Shown here one piece after another: positions 27,460 through 37,180 of a DNA stretch of 64,000 bases (position 1 is the first letter of the stretch; every line of letters starts with the position of its first letter). The translations under genes were made by a program, and so were the position numbers. This DNA comes from Anaerorhabdus furcosa (GTDB lineage: Bacteria; Bacillota_I; Bacilli_A; Erysipelotrichales; Erysipelotrichaceae): NCBI RefSeq assembly GCF_900167375.1, contig NZ_FUWY01000002.1:62001-126000 (forward strand), read 5' to 3'. A model generated the notes under the pieces. It was not told the origin of the DNA. It searched no databases and saw only the letters and a program-made list of their open reading frames with translations.

Positions 27460-27945
27460 ATGTTTAATTTTATGAAGAAAGACAATTGTGAAATTGTTGC
27501 ACCAAGTGATGGGAACGTTGTTCAACTTGAAAGTATTGATGATCCAATGTTTTCTCAAAAAATGTTGGGAGATGGGTTCGCAATAAAACTTAAGTCAGAT
27601 TATGTTGTTTCCCCAGTAACTGGAGAAGTAATTGTAGTGTTTCCAACAAATCATGCAATTGGTATCCGTACTCAAGATGGTATTGAAGTATTAATTCACA
27701 TTGGATTTGATACAGTTAATGAAAAAGGTAATGGATTTGAATCCTATGTCACAGTAGGAACTAAAGTGAAAAAAGGTTCAACATTAGTAAAAGTTGATCG
27801 AGCTTATTTTGAATCAAGGGGTTATGATTTAACGACACCTTGTATTATTACCAATATGGATAAAATACAAAGTCTAGATATAAATTTTGATATTGATGCA
27901 GTTTGTGGTAAAACAGTAATAGGAAAGTATACTTTAAAAGTATAG
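27460..27945 (+). CDS. PTS EIIA component, glucose type
   Basis: A 161-residue EIIA of the Crr fold. The phosphorylated histidine is His80 in L-I-H-I-G-F-D-T-V, and the second conserved histidine is His65 in N-H-A-I-G. It passes phosphate from HPr to the EIIB domain encoded upstream. Its start follows AGGAG, one base after the aminotransferase stop, so they are coupled. Confidence 0.92.
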   Translation: MFNFMKKDNCEIVAPSDGNVVQLESIDDPMFSQKMLGDGFAIKLKSDYVVSPVTGEVIVVFPTNHAIGIRTQDGIEVLIHIGFDTVNEKGNGFESYVTVGTKVKKGSTLVKVDRAYFESRGYDLTTPCIITNMDKIQSLDINFDIDAVCGKTVIGKYTLKV

Positions 27946-27961
27946 ATATGAGGGAATTGAA

Positions 27962-28630
27962 ATGGCTAAACAAGCAGTTGAATTGACAATTATCGATAGA
28001 GAAATTCTAAACTCATATTCCAATATGATTAATGGATTAGCATGTTATTTAGGGTGTGGCTATGAAATTGTATTACATAGTCTAGAAAACTATGAGCATT
28101 CAGTAATTAATATTATTAATGGAGAACATACTGGAAGAAGTGTTGGAGCACCAATTACCGATTTAGCATTGGATATGCTTGATAAAATTGCTGTTTGTGA
28201 GGAAGATTATATAACTTATTTCAGTACTAATAAAAAAGGGGAACCTCTTAAATCAACAACGATTGCAATAAGAGGGGAACAAAATCGCATCATCGGACTT
28301 GTTTGTATGAATTTGTATTTAAATACACCAATGATTGATATTATTGATACGCTAATTCCTCAAGGCCAATTGGTTCGTCAACAAACATCTAAAGAGAATT
28401 TCGTTGATAACTCAAATGAATTAATTGAATCAACACTTGAAAGTATAAAAGAAAAAGTTTATGCGGATTCAACAATTGCTGTTTCCAATAAAAATAAGGT
28501 TATTGTTTATACATTAGATGATTATGGTATTTTTAATATAAAAGATGCAGTTATAAAAGTTGCTGAATTACTTGATATATCGAAGAATACTGTCTATATG
28601 CATATAAGAAATAAAAAAGAATCTAACTAA
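27962..28630 (+). CDS. YheO/DauR-like transcription regulator
   Basis: A 222-residue protein. Residues 10-130 match the YheO-like PAS domain (G-L-A-C-Y-L-G-x-x-x-E-I-V-L-H-S, then N-x-x-x-G-R-S-V-G-A-P). Residues 160-220 form a C-terminal helix-turn-helix (IKDAVIKVAELLDISKNTVYMHIR). DauR of this family represses D-arginine catabolism. As the last gene of the operon it is the best local candidate to bind the operators at 24279-24408 and sense an amino compound. Confidence 0.85.
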   Translation: MAKQAVELTIIDREILNSYSNMINGLACYLGCGYEIVLHSLENYEHSVINIINGEHTGRSVGAPITDLALDMLDKIAVCEEDYITYFSTNKKGEPLKSTTIAIRGEQNRIIGLVCMNLYLNTPMIDIIDTLIPQGQLVRQQTSKENFVDNSNELIESTLESIKEKVYADSTIAVSNKNKVIVYTLDDYGIFNIKDAVIKVAELLDISKNTVYMHIRNKKESN

Positions 28631-28655
28631 TTTCAAATACGTAGTAAACCAAGAG

Positions 28656-28679
28656 ACATGCGAAATGCATGTTTTTTTT
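28656..28679 (+). terminator. Terminator of the ridA-PTS operon
   Basis: ACATGC-GAAAT-GCATGT (28656-28672) followed by seven T. Confidence 0.88.
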
Positions 28680-28685
28680 CTTTAG

Positions 28686-28745
28686 TTGACAATTTATTGT
28701 AGAAGTGTAAAATAGTTCATATGCGAATAGTTCAAAATAGAACTA
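28686..28745 (+). promoter_or_regulatory. Promoter and MarR operator of the efflux operon
   Basis: TTGACA (28686-28691) and TAAAAT (28708-28713) are 16 bases apart. An inverted repeat TAGTTC-N6-GAACTA (28728-28745) lies just after the start site, and another TAGTTC half site overlaps the end of the -10 (28713-28718). The MarR protein encoded next is the likely ligand. Confidence 0.7.
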
Positions 28746-28758
28746 ATTTGGAGGGAGT

Positions 28759-29196
28759 ATGGATAGCAACTTATTATTAGTAGATCGATATTTTTTGAAG
28801 TTTTATGAAAGTTTTTGTAAAGATGTTTGTAAGAAACATCAGCTAGTACAAATGGAACTTGATATTTTAGCGTTTCTTGCTAATCATCCAGAGCATGATA
28901 CAGCGAGTGATATTGTAGAGATTCGTATGTTTACTAAATCAAATGTATCTGGAATGGTGGAACAACTAATTCAAAAAGGTTTAATTGAAAGAAAAGAAGA
29001 CAAAGATGATCGAAGAAAAATTCATCTAATAATCAAAGCAAAAGCAACTCCAATTATAAAAGATATCAAGAAAATGCAACGACAATTTTCTGAGAATCTA
29101 ATGAGTGGGTTCACAAAAGAAGAAGAAGAATTATTTGGGGAATTTATATCGAGAATGATAAATAACATTATGAGTGGAATAGGGAGAGTCAGATAA
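28759..29196 (+). CDS. MarR-family regulator
   Basis: A 145-residue winged-helix protein. The recognition region is TKSNVSGMVEQLIQKGLIERKEDKDDRRKIHLII, a textbook MarR winged helix. It heads an operon of one MATE and two ABC exporters, so it is presumably a drug- or metabolite-responsive repressor of that operon through the inverted repeat just upstream. Confidence 0.9.
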   Translation: MDSNLLLVDRYFLKFYESFCKDVCKKHQLVQMELDILAFLANHPEHDTASDIVEIRMFTKSNVSGMVEQLIQKGLIERKEDKDDRRKIHLIIKAKATPIIKDIKKMQRQFSENLMSGFTKEEEELFGEFISRMINNIMSGIGRVR

Positions 29197-29197
29197 A

Positions 29198-30595
29198 ATG
29201 GAGAACAGTGAATTTTTAGGGAAGGAACCCGTTGGCAAATTACTATTTAAATTAGCATTACCAGCAATAACAGCTCAACTAATCAACATGCTATACAATA
29301 TTGTGGATCGAATTTATATTGGACATATTGCAGATATAGGTAGTTTAGCACTAACTGGTGTTGGTGTATGTATGCCAATTATCATGTTAATCTCAGCATT
29401 TGCAGCTTTAGTGAGTATGGGAGGAGCGCCACGGGCATCTATTTTTATGGGTCGTCACGATCATAAAACTGCGCAAAAAATCATGTCAAATTGCTTCACG
29501 ATGTTGATTATTATCGCGGTGATTATTACAGGTACCTTATTTTTCTTTCAAGAAGATTTGTTGTTGATGTTTGGTGCAAGTAGTAACACAATTCAATATG
29601 CTATGGAGTACATGAGTATTTACACTCTTGGCACAATATTTGTACAAATTGCACTAGGAATGAATGCGTTTATTACAGCACAAGGGTTTGCAAAAACAAG
29701 TATGCTTACTGTATTAATTGGTGCAATAACCAATATTATATTAGACCCAATTTTAATTTTTGGCTTTAATATGGGAGTAGAGGGAGCAGCACTAGCGACA
29801 ATTATATCGCAAGCAATTTCAGCTTTATGGGTTGTGTGGTTCTTAATGGGTAAGAAGACAATATTAAAAATAAATATAAAAGATATGAAACTTCAACCAT
29901 CACTTGTATTACCATGTATTGCATTGGGAATGTCTCCATTTATTATGCAATCAACAGAAAGTATTATTGCGGTATGTTTCAATTCATCATTGTTGACATA
30001 TGGAGGTGATATTGCAGTTGGAGCTATGACAATTCTAACAAGTGTTATGCAATTCTCGATGCTACCTCTTCAAGGGATATCACAAGGTGCTCAACCAATT
30101 ACAAGTTATAACTATGGAGCAAAGAATAAGCAGCGTGTAAAAGAAGTATTTAAAAAATTATTATTTGCTAGTTTTATTTATTCAGCAATTTTATGGGTAG
30201 CAATCATGGTTGCCCCACAGTTATTTGCAGGTATGTTTACACCGGATCAACAATTAATTGATTTCACAAAAACAGCTATGCGTATTTATATGGCGGTTTC
30301 AGTTATCTTCTCAGTTCAAATTTCATGTCAAATGACTTTGATTGCAATAGGAAATGTAAAGGCTTCAGTATTTATTGCCATCCTAAGGAAGATACTATTA
30401 CTTATTCCACTAATTTATATATTGCCTAATATCTTTCTCCAAAATCAAACAATGGCGGTATATTTTGCGGAACCAGTTGCTGATATCATTGCGGTAACAT
30501 GTACTATTATAATTTTTGTAACACAGTTTAAGAAAGCATTAAGAGAATTAGGGGAAGAAGAGGAAGTATTACCAGAACTTGAAAAATCGTTTTAA
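29198..30595 (+). CDS. MATE family efflux transporter
   Basis: A 465-residue transporter with 12 membrane segments in two six-helix halves. Conserved features include N-M-L-Y-N-I-V-D-R-I-Y-I-G in helix 1 and P-L-Q-G-I-S-Q-G-A-Q-P in the second half. MATE pumps export drugs or metabolites with H+ or Na+. It starts one base after the MarR stop. Confidence 0.93.
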   Translation: MENSEFLGKEPVGKLLFKLALPAITAQLINMLYNIVDRIYIGHIADIGSLALTGVGVCMPIIMLISAFAALVSMGGAPRASIFMGRHDHKTAQKIMSNCFTMLIIIAVIITGTLFFFQEDLLLMFGASSNTIQYAMEYMSIYTLGTIFVQIALGMNAFITAQGFAKTSMLTVLIGAITNIILDPILIFGFNMGVEGAALATIISQAISALWVVWFLMGKKTILKINIKDMKLQPSLVLPCIALGMSPFIMQSTESIIAVCFNSSLLTYGGDIAVGAMTILTSVMQFSMLPLQGISQGAQPITSYNYGAKNKQRVKEVFKKLLFASFIYSAILWVAIMVAPQLFAGMFTPDQQLIDFTKTAMRIYMAVSVIFSVQISCQMTLIAIGNVKASVFIAILRKILLLIPLIYILPNIFLQNQTMAVYFAEPVADIIAVTCTIIIFVTQFKKALRELGEEEEVLPELEKSF

Positions 30596-30646
30596 TAGTA
30601 AAATATAGGGGAGTTGACTACAATAAATTTAGAAGGAGACTCACAT

Positions 30647-32377
30647 ATGACCAAAGTATTTAAAGAATTAGGGCATTTTAAAATTGGGATAATCTTCATT
30701 GTAATTACAGTTATTGGTAATGTAATTGCAAGTCTAGCTTTACCTAATTATTTATCAACAATCATTAATGAATCAATACCGAATAAGGATGTTCTTGGAA
30801 TTATTTCTATCGGTGGGACAATGCTAATTTTTGTATTGATTGGTGCAGTATGTAACATTGCAACGGGATATTTTTCTTCTAAAGTTTCTATGGGTCTAGG
30901 TAAAAATATGCGAAGCAATGTGTTTAGAAAAATTCAATATTTTTCTCAAACAGAATTTGATCAATTTTCAACATCTTCACTAATAACAAGAACGAACAAT
31001 GATATTATTCAAGTACAAAACTTTATTAATATGTTGTTACGTGTTAGCCTAATGGCACCATTTATGTTTGTTGGTGGTATTATCATGGCATTAAGCAAGA
31101 GTGCAACTATGTCAATGATTCTATTAATTTCAATGCCGGTGATGATTGTTGTTGTTTTACTTATTGGTAAATTTGCAACACCACTATCAAAGAAGATGCA
31201 AGAAAAAATTGATAAGATAAACTTAGTAACACGTGAAAAATTAACAGGAATTCGAGTTGCTAGAGCATTTGGTACAGAAGATTATGAAACAGAGAGATTC
31301 AAAGAAGTGAATGCAGATTTCATGAAGAATTCAATTAAAATGAATACCCTTATGGGGGCTATGACACCTGTTCTTTCTTTAGTTCTTTATGCAACAACAG
31401 TTGCGTTGCTGGCTTTTGGTGGTTATCAAATCGTCACAACCATTAATGGAATTATGATTGGTGATGTGATTGCGGTAATTCAATATGTGATGCAAATCAT
31501 GATGTCAGTTATGTTGCTATCTATGATTTTTGTAATGTATCCAAGAGCTGCAGTATCAGCCGCTAGAATCAATGAAGTAATGGATACAGTAGAAGCAATT
31601 CAAGAACCTGCAATCCCTGCTTCTATTCCACAAGAAAAAGGTGTATTAGAGTTCAAAGACGTTGTCTTCGGATTTGAAGGTGCTGATCATCCTGTCATTA
31701 AAAATATTAGTTTTACATCCAATCCAGGAGAAATTACTGCAATTATTGGAAGTACGGGATGTGGTAAATCAGTTTTGATTAATTTAATTCCAAGATTCTA
31801 TGATGTACTCAGTGGAGAGATTTTATTAGATGGAATTAATATTAAGAATTATAAAATAGAAGATTTAAGAAAGAAAATAGGATATGTTCCACAAAAGGCA
31901 TTTTTATTTAAAGGAACAATATCAGATAATATTCAATTTGGAGATGAAAATGCATCTGAAGATCGCATAGAAGAAGCAATTCGTATAGCACAATCTTATG
32001 ACTTTGTTACTGCAAAGGAAGGTGGATTTGAAGCGCCAATAGCACAAGGTGGTTCGAATGTTTCAGGCGGTCAAAAACAAAGACTAGCTATCGCGCGTGC
32101 AATTGTTAGAAAACCGGAAGTCTATATCTTTGATGATAGTTTTTCTGCTCTGGATTTTAAAACAGACGCTGCACTACGCAGTGCATTAATGAAAGAAGCA
32201 AAAGAGGCTACAGTAATTTTAGTAGCACAACGTGTTAGTACAATCATGCATGCCAATCGTATTTTAGTTATGGAAAATGGTCAATGTGTAGGTATGGGTA
32301 AGCATGAAGACCTTCTTAAAACATGTGATGTATACAAAGAAATTGTGTACTCTCAATTAAGTAAGGAGGAAGCATAA
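30647..32377 (+). CDS. ABC exporter half-transporter (degenerate ATP site subunit)
   Basis: The start at ATG 30647 follows AAGGAG; an upstream TTG start is unlikely. The 576-residue protein has six N-terminal membrane spans, then an ATPase with Walker A GSTGCGKS, signature VSGGQKQ and Walker B ending F-D-D-S, where Asp replaces the catalytic Glu. This asymmetry is typical of the non-catalytic-site subunit in heterodimeric exporters such as TM287/288, LmrCD and BmrCD. The partner is the next gene. Confidence 0.92.
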   Translation: MTKVFKELGHFKIGIIFIVITVIGNVIASLALPNYLSTIINESIPNKDVLGIISIGGTMLIFVLIGAVCNIATGYFSSKVSMGLGKNMRSNVFRKIQYFSQTEFDQFSTSSLITRTNNDIIQVQNFINMLLRVSLMAPFMFVGGIIMALSKSATMSMILLISMPVMIVVVLLIGKFATPLSKKMQEKIDKINLVTREKLTGIRVARAFGTEDYETERFKEVNADFMKNSIKMNTLMGAMTPVLSLVLYATTVALLAFGGYQIVTTINGIMIGDVIAVIQYVMQIMMSVMLLSMIFVMYPRAAVSAARINEVMDTVEAIQEPAIPASIPQEKGVLEFKDVVFGFEGADHPVIKNISFTSNPGEITAIIGSTGCGKSVLINLIPRFYDVLSGEILLDGINIKNYKIEDLRKKIGYVPQKAFLFKGTISDNIQFGDENASEDRIEEAIRIAQSYDFVTAKEGGFEAPIAQGGSNVSGGQKQRLAIARAIVRKPEVYIFDDSFSALDFKTDAALRSALMKEAKEATVILVAQRVSTIMHANRILVMENGQCVGMGKHEDLLKTCDVYKEIVYSQLSKEEA

Positions 32378-32378
32378 G

Positions 32379-34160
32379 ATGAAAAAAAGTAAAACATTAG
32401 ATTTCAAAGTTATTTTCGGACGTTTGTTTGCGTTCATGAAACCATATCGCAAAGGATTAATTGTTTCAATCATATTCATTGTTTTAGCATCAATGTTTAA
32501 CAGTTTTGCACCATTTATTTTAGGTAAAGCAACCGATGCAATGATACATTTAGTAGTAGGTGGAGAACCCTCTAGTGTAGGAATAAAAAACTTTATTACA
32601 ATTTTAATTGTATTGAGTATCTGTTATGCATTGTACTCAGTGTTTAAATATTTTAGTACACACATTATGGTTAGAGTATCACAAAAAACAATCTATGATA
32701 TTCGTAATAGAGTAGATGATAAACTAAAGAAGTTACCTCTTAATTATTTTGATACAAATACGTATGGTGATATTTTAAGTAGAATTACAAATGATGTGGA
32801 TACAATTTCAAATAGTCTTCAACAAAGTCTAGATCAAATTGTTACCTCTGTAACATCATTAATATTTATTTTGATTATGATGCTTGCGATTAGCCCTGTT
32901 TTAACATTAATCGGTGTTATTACAGTGCCAATGGCTTTGGTGATATCAATGAAGATAGCACAAAAAGCACAACGTTTCTTTAAAGAACAACAAGACACAC
33001 TTGGTGATATAAATGGTTATGTTGAAGAAATGTATACAGGACATAATGTAATTAGTGCATTCAGTAAGGAAGAAGATGTGATTCAAGATTTTGAAGTTAC
33101 TAATCATGAATTGTATCAAAGCGGATGGAAGTCACAATTTTTGTCGAGTACACTAATGCCAATTACCCAAGCAATGACAAACTTAGGTTATGTTGGTGTT
33201 GCGGTTGTCAGTGGAATTTTAGTTATTTCTGGTAAGATGACAGTAGGTATGATTCAATCATTTATTCAATACTTACGTCAATTTTCTCAACCGATTAATC
33301 AAACTGTTCAAATATCAAATGTCTTGCAATCAACAGCTGCAGCTGCAGCACGTATATTTGAATTCTTAGATGAGAAAGAAGAAATAGCTGAAGCAAATCC
33401 AAGTGAGTTCCCTGAAGTTGTGGATGGAACAGTTGACTTTGAACATGTGAAATTTGGTTACTTACCATATCAAACACTTATGCATGATGTGTCATTGCAT
33501 GTAGAGCCAGGAAGTAAGGTAGCGATTGTTGGCCCTACAGGAGCAGGTAAAACAACATTAATCAATTTATTACTTCGATTCTATGATATAAATGATGGAT
33601 CAATCAGAATGAATGGTGTTGATGTTCGAAAGATGAAACGAGCAGAATTAAGAGAAATCTTTGGTATGGTACTTCAAGATACATGGTTGTTTACAGGAAC
33701 AATTAGAGAAAACATTCGCTATGGCAAACTAAATGCGACAGATGAAGAAGTTATAAATGCTGCAAAAGCAGCCCATGCTGATGAGTTCATTCGTATGTTA
33801 CCAGGTGGTTATGATATGGTGCTTCAAGAAGGAGCGACCAATATTGCACAAGGTGAAAGACAACTACTAACAATAGCTCGTGCTATCTTGTCAGATGCAC
33901 CAATCATGATATTAGATGAGGCGACATCAAGTATTGATACACGAACTGAAGTGTTGATACAAGATGCAATGGCAACACTAATGAAGGGTAGAACTTCATT
34001 TGTTATTGCCCACCGATTATCTACAATTCGTGATGCTGATATGATTATCTATATGCAAAGTGGTGATATCAAAGAAACTGGAACTCATGAAAGTTTACTA
34101 GCTGCCAACGGTTTGTATGCTAAACTTTATAATAGTCAATTTGCAGAGAATAATGGATAA
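32379..34160 (+). CDS. ABC exporter half-transporter (partner subunit)
   Basis: A 593-residue protein with six membrane spans and an ATPase with Walker A GPTGAGKT, Walker B ending L-D-E-A-T with the catalytic Glu kept, and a weakened signature (I-A-Q-G-E-R-Q rather than LSGGQ). It completes the upstream half-transporter: each pairs one intact with one altered element, giving one full and one degenerate ATP site. Its start follows AGGAGG one base after the upstream stop. The substrate is unknown, but MarR control suggests drugs or host compounds. Confidence 0.92.
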   Translation: MKKSKTLDFKVIFGRLFAFMKPYRKGLIVSIIFIVLASMFNSFAPFILGKATDAMIHLVVGGEPSSVGIKNFITILIVLSICYALYSVFKYFSTHIMVRVSQKTIYDIRNRVDDKLKKLPLNYFDTNTYGDILSRITNDVDTISNSLQQSLDQIVTSVTSLIFILIMMLAISPVLTLIGVITVPMALVISMKIAQKAQRFFKEQQDTLGDINGYVEEMYTGHNVISAFSKEEDVIQDFEVTNHELYQSGWKSQFLSSTLMPITQAMTNLGYVGVAVVSGILVISGKMTVGMIQSFIQYLRQFSQPINQTVQISNVLQSTAAAAARIFEFLDEKEEIAEANPSEFPEVVDGTVDFEHVKFGYLPYQTLMHDVSLHVEPGSKVAIVGPTGAGKTTLINLLLRFYDINDGSIRMNGVDVRKMKRAELREIFGMVLQDTWLFTGTIRENIRYGKLNATDEEVINAAKAAHADEFIRMLPGGYDMVLQEGATNIAQGERQLLTIARAILSDAPIMILDEATSSIDTRTEVLIQDAMATLMKGRTSFVIAHRLSTIRDADMIIYMQSGDIKETGTHESLLAANGLYAKLYNSQFAENNG

Positions 34161-34163
34161 AGT

Positions 34164-34191
34164 AAAGGTGATTCAATTTGAATCACCTTTT
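34164..34191. terminator. Bidirectional terminator overlapping the end of the GNAT gene
   Basis: AAAGGTGATTCAA (34164-34176) and its complement (34178-34190) form a near-perfect stem. The last codons and stop of the minus-strand gene lie inside it. Confidence 0.85.
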
Positions 34192-34733
34192 GTTTCGCTT
34201 GGATTAATTTTATAGTAATAAACTACATCATGAAATCTTTCATGGTAAAACACTTCATCTCTGCATATACCTTCTTTCATAAAACCAAGTTTTTCCATAA
34301 CACGAATGGAAGCAAGATTATCAATTAGTGCACTTAAACTTATTTTGTGGAAATTACACTCATTAAAGAGATATGTACAGATGTGTTGCATTACTTCGCT
34401 GATGTATCCTTGATTCCAATAAGGCTCACCAATAGCATAACCTAATTCGATAGAGCGAGCTGATTCATCACGTGTTTGTTCAATGATGAACCCGATTGCT
34501 TCTGAATTAACTTCAATCACCCAAATTAATATTCCATCCTTAGATCGTTGAATCAAAGAATCAATGGAATAGTCTTCAATATGCTCAAAGTAAGGAGCTA
34601 GAAAGTATTGTAATACATTTTTATTGTGGTTAATGTATCGAAATAAATCGTGGATATCATCTTCCTTTATAGGTCTACAAATGCAACGAGGGGTGGATAG
34701 TATTTTGCAACCGTGGTCGAGTAAAAGTTTCAT
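34173..34733 (-). CDS. GNAT family N-acetyltransferase
   Basis: The start at 34733 is chosen because GGGAG lies eight bases upstream; a longer frame would begin at 34766. The 186-residue protein is of the RimJ/RimL type: R-P-I-K-E-D-D near residue 20, I-E-L-G-Y-A-I-G then W-N-Q-G-Y-I-S-E-V for the acetyl-CoA loop, and S-I-R-V-M-E-K-L-G-F-M-K-E-G at the C-terminal end. The acceptor is not known. Confidence 0.87.
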   Translation of the reverse strand: MKLLLDHGCKILSTPRCICRPIKEDDIHDLFRYINHNKNVLQYFLAPYFEHIEDYSIDSLIQRSKDGILIWVIEVNSEAIGFIIEQTRDESARSIELGYAIGEPYWNQGYISEVMQHICTYLFNECNFHKISLSALIDNLASIRVMEKLGFMKEGICRDEVFYHERFHDVVYYYKINPSETKGDSN

Positions 34734-34827
34734 ATGATATTCTCCCAATATGCTAAATCCTACCACGGTGCATTATCACATGTAAAGTGTTAGAAATATG
34801 ATACACTAAACTTAAGGAGGAATGTAT

Positions 34828-35787
34828 ATGATTACTGGTTATGTAGGAACATACACTTCAGATTTAAGTGAAGGAATATACAAAATAGGATTGGATGAAA
34901 ATAATGGGCATTTAGAAGAGCCAATTCTATTTAAAAAAATAAAGAATTCAAAGTATTTGGTATTTGTAAATGATCTTTTGTATAGCTTGTATGACGATGA
35001 AAATGGTTCAGGAGTTATGGTTATTGGTAAGGATGGAATTACACTTGCATCTTTGATTTTTGAAAAAGTGACATCGGCTCATATTGCTGTAAAAGGAAAT
35101 ACAATTTATACCGCAAATTATCATGAAGGAACGATATCAAAATTACATTATGAAAATGAGAAACTCACATTTATTAAAAAATATACAGTACAAAGAAAGG
35201 CGGGATGTCATCAAGTCATTTTCTTTAAAGATATGATTTTGGTTCCTTGTTTATTCATGGACAAAGTATTCATCTTTGATGAGGATTTAAATCTTATCAA
35301 TGAGATTATGTTGCCAAAGGGATCAGGACCAAGGCATGGTGTTATCTCTACGGATGATACGCGACTTTATATTTTAACTGAACTAAGTAATGAATTATTT
35401 ACTTTTGATTATGCAAACAATCATTTCCATCAAGTTCAACAATTATCAATATTGCCTAATTATGAAACACATAAAGAAGGAAGTGCTGCTTTGAGGATAA
35501 GTAGAAATGGAAGAAAATTATATGCTTCAACAAGAGGTGTAGATTTGATTACTGTTATTGATATTGGTGCAGAAATACCGAAGATTATTCAATATGAATC
35601 AGCTGGAGGAAATCATCCAAGAGATATCTTAGATGTAGCAAATGATCGATATCTATTGGTGTTAAATCGTTTTAGTAATGAGTTGTTATCGTATCGATTG
35701 AATGAAGGTAGAATAGGTGTAGTAAGTTCGAAAGTAAAATTACCAGAAGGTGTATCAATAGCGATGGAGGGTGATTTGAATGACTAA
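34828..35787 (+). CDS. pgl: 6-phosphogluconolactonase (lactonase, beta-propeller type)
   Basis: The start at ATG 34828 is eight bases after AGGAGG; an earlier ATG at 34822 is too close to that site. The 319-residue protein has the repeated blade pattern and the family markers Y-V-G-T-Y-T near the start, H-x-x-x-F, and G-x-G-P-R-H-G-V. It would hydrolyse 6-phosphogluconolactone, the product of zwf, which is encoded in the same operon. Confidence 0.9.
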   Translation: MITGYVGTYTSDLSEGIYKIGLDENNGHLEEPILFKKIKNSKYLVFVNDLLYSLYDDENGSGVMVIGKDGITLASLIFEKVTSAHIAVKGNTIYTANYHEGTISKLHYENEKLTFIKKYTVQRKAGCHQVIFFKDMILVPCLFMDKVFIFDEDLNLINEIMLPKGSGPRHGVISTDDTRLYILTELSNELFTFDYANNHFHQVQQLSILPNYETHKEGSAALRISRNGRKLYASTRGVDLITVIDIGAEIPKIIQYESAGGNHPRDILDVANDRYLLVLNRFSNELLSYRLNEGRIGVVSSKVKLPEGVSIAMEGDLND

Positions 35788-37180
35788 AAATCAAATTGGC
35801 GTACTTGGATTAAGTACGATGGGTAAAAATATATCAATTAACTTTATGAATCGTGGATTTAAAGTGGCTGGGTTTAATCGTACCTATCATGTAACGGAAG
35901 AAATGATGGAAGAAGGATATGAGAATTTTCAAGGATTTGAAAATTTAAATGACTTTATAGATTCATTAGAAAAGCCAAGAAAAGTATTACTGATGATTAA
36001 AGCAGGTGAGGCAATTGATGAAACTTGTGTACAACTCATGGGGATGCTTGAGGAAGGCGATATTGTAATGGATGGTGGTAATTCTTATTTTAAAGATACG
36101 ATACGTCGTCATGGATATATGAAAGATAAGAAGATTAACTATTTGGGTATTGGTATTTCAGGTGGTGAAAAAGGTGCAAGAAATGGACCGAGTATTATGC
36201 CAGGAGGCAATCGAGAAGTAGTTGAAGAAGTATTGCCATTTTTAAATGCGATAGCAGCAAAGAAAGATGGAGAACCTTGTTGTACATACATTGGCCCAAA
36301 CGGTGCAGGACACTATGTTAAAATGGTTCATAATGGCATTGAATATGCAGATATGCAACTACTAGCGGAAAGTTATTTGTTGCTTAAAAAAGTAGGCCAT
36401 TTTACTAATTCAGAAATGGCACTTGTTTTTGAGTCTTGGAATCAAACAGCTCTTAAAAGTTATTTGGTAGAAATTACAGCAAAGATACTTCGAGAAAAAG
36501 ATGAAATTACAGGACTTGAGTTACTTGATTTTATTGTGGATCGAGCTAGTCAAAAAGGAACAGGAAAATGGACTAGTATGGAAACACTTGAACAAGATCA
36601 AAATACTTCATTAATTGGGGCTGCAGTCTTAGCACGAGTAACATCGAACTTTACTGAATTAAAAGAAGCTTATGGAAGTTTGTTTGATGAACCAATGACA
36701 AAGGAAGTAAATCCATATGTATTTCAAGAGGAAGTAAGAAAAGCATATTATTTAGGAAAAATTGTTGCCTATGCACAAGGTTTTGCGCTAATGAAAGATG
36801 CATCCAAACGATATGATTGGAATTTAGATTTAGGAAAAATTGCATCCATTTTTAGAGCAGGATGTATTATTCAAGCAGATTTATTACAAGTGATTATGAA
36901 AAGTTATGAAGATAATCAAGATTTAGAGAACTTGTTGTTGGATGAAGAAATAATTAAAATAGTGAGACGTAATATTCAATCACTAAGAGTTGTTTCCTCT
37001 TTAGCAATTCGAGGAGGTGTACCATCCCCTGTACTTACAAGCGCAATGACGTATCTTGATCAATTAAGAAGTAGAAGTGTTGGTGCAAATTTGATACAAG
37101 CCCAAAGAGATTTCTTTGGTGCTCATACATTTGAACGCATCGACCAAGAAGGAATTAATCATCATGAATGGGAAAAATAG
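35780..37180 (+). CDS. gnd: 6-phosphogluconate dehydrogenase, decarboxylating
   Basis: A 466-residue enzyme of usual length. The N-terminal Rossmann fold has G-L-S-T-M-G-K-N; catalytic region D-G-G-N-S-Y-F-K-D-T, G-I-G-I-S-G-G-E-K-G-A, and H-Y-V-K-M-V-H-N-G-I-E-Y with the catalytic Lys. It converts 6-phosphogluconate to ribulose 5-phosphate with NADP. It overlaps the lactonase gene by eight bases and zwf by 17. Confidence 0.95.
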   Translation: MTKNQIGVLGLSTMGKNISINFMNRGFKVAGFNRTYHVTEEMMEEGYENFQGFENLNDFIDSLEKPRKVLLMIKAGEAIDETCVQLMGMLEEGDIVMDGGNSYFKDTIRRHGYMKDKKINYLGIGISGGEKGARNGPSIMPGGNREVVEEVLPFLNAIAAKKDGEPCCTYIGPNGAGHYVKMVHNGIEYADMQLLAESYLLLKKVGHFTNSEMALVFESWNQTALKSYLVEITAKILREKDEITGLELLDFIVDRASQKGTGKWTSMETLEQDQNTSLIGAAVLARVTSNFTELKEAYGSLFDEPMTKEVNPYVFQEEVRKAYYLGKIVAYAQGFALMKDASKRYDWNLDLGKIASIFRAGCIIQADLLQVIMKSYEDNQDLENLLLDEEIIKIVRRNIQSLRVVSSLAIRGGVPSPVLTSAMTYLDQLRSRSVGANLIQAQRDFFGAHTFERIDQEGINHHEWEK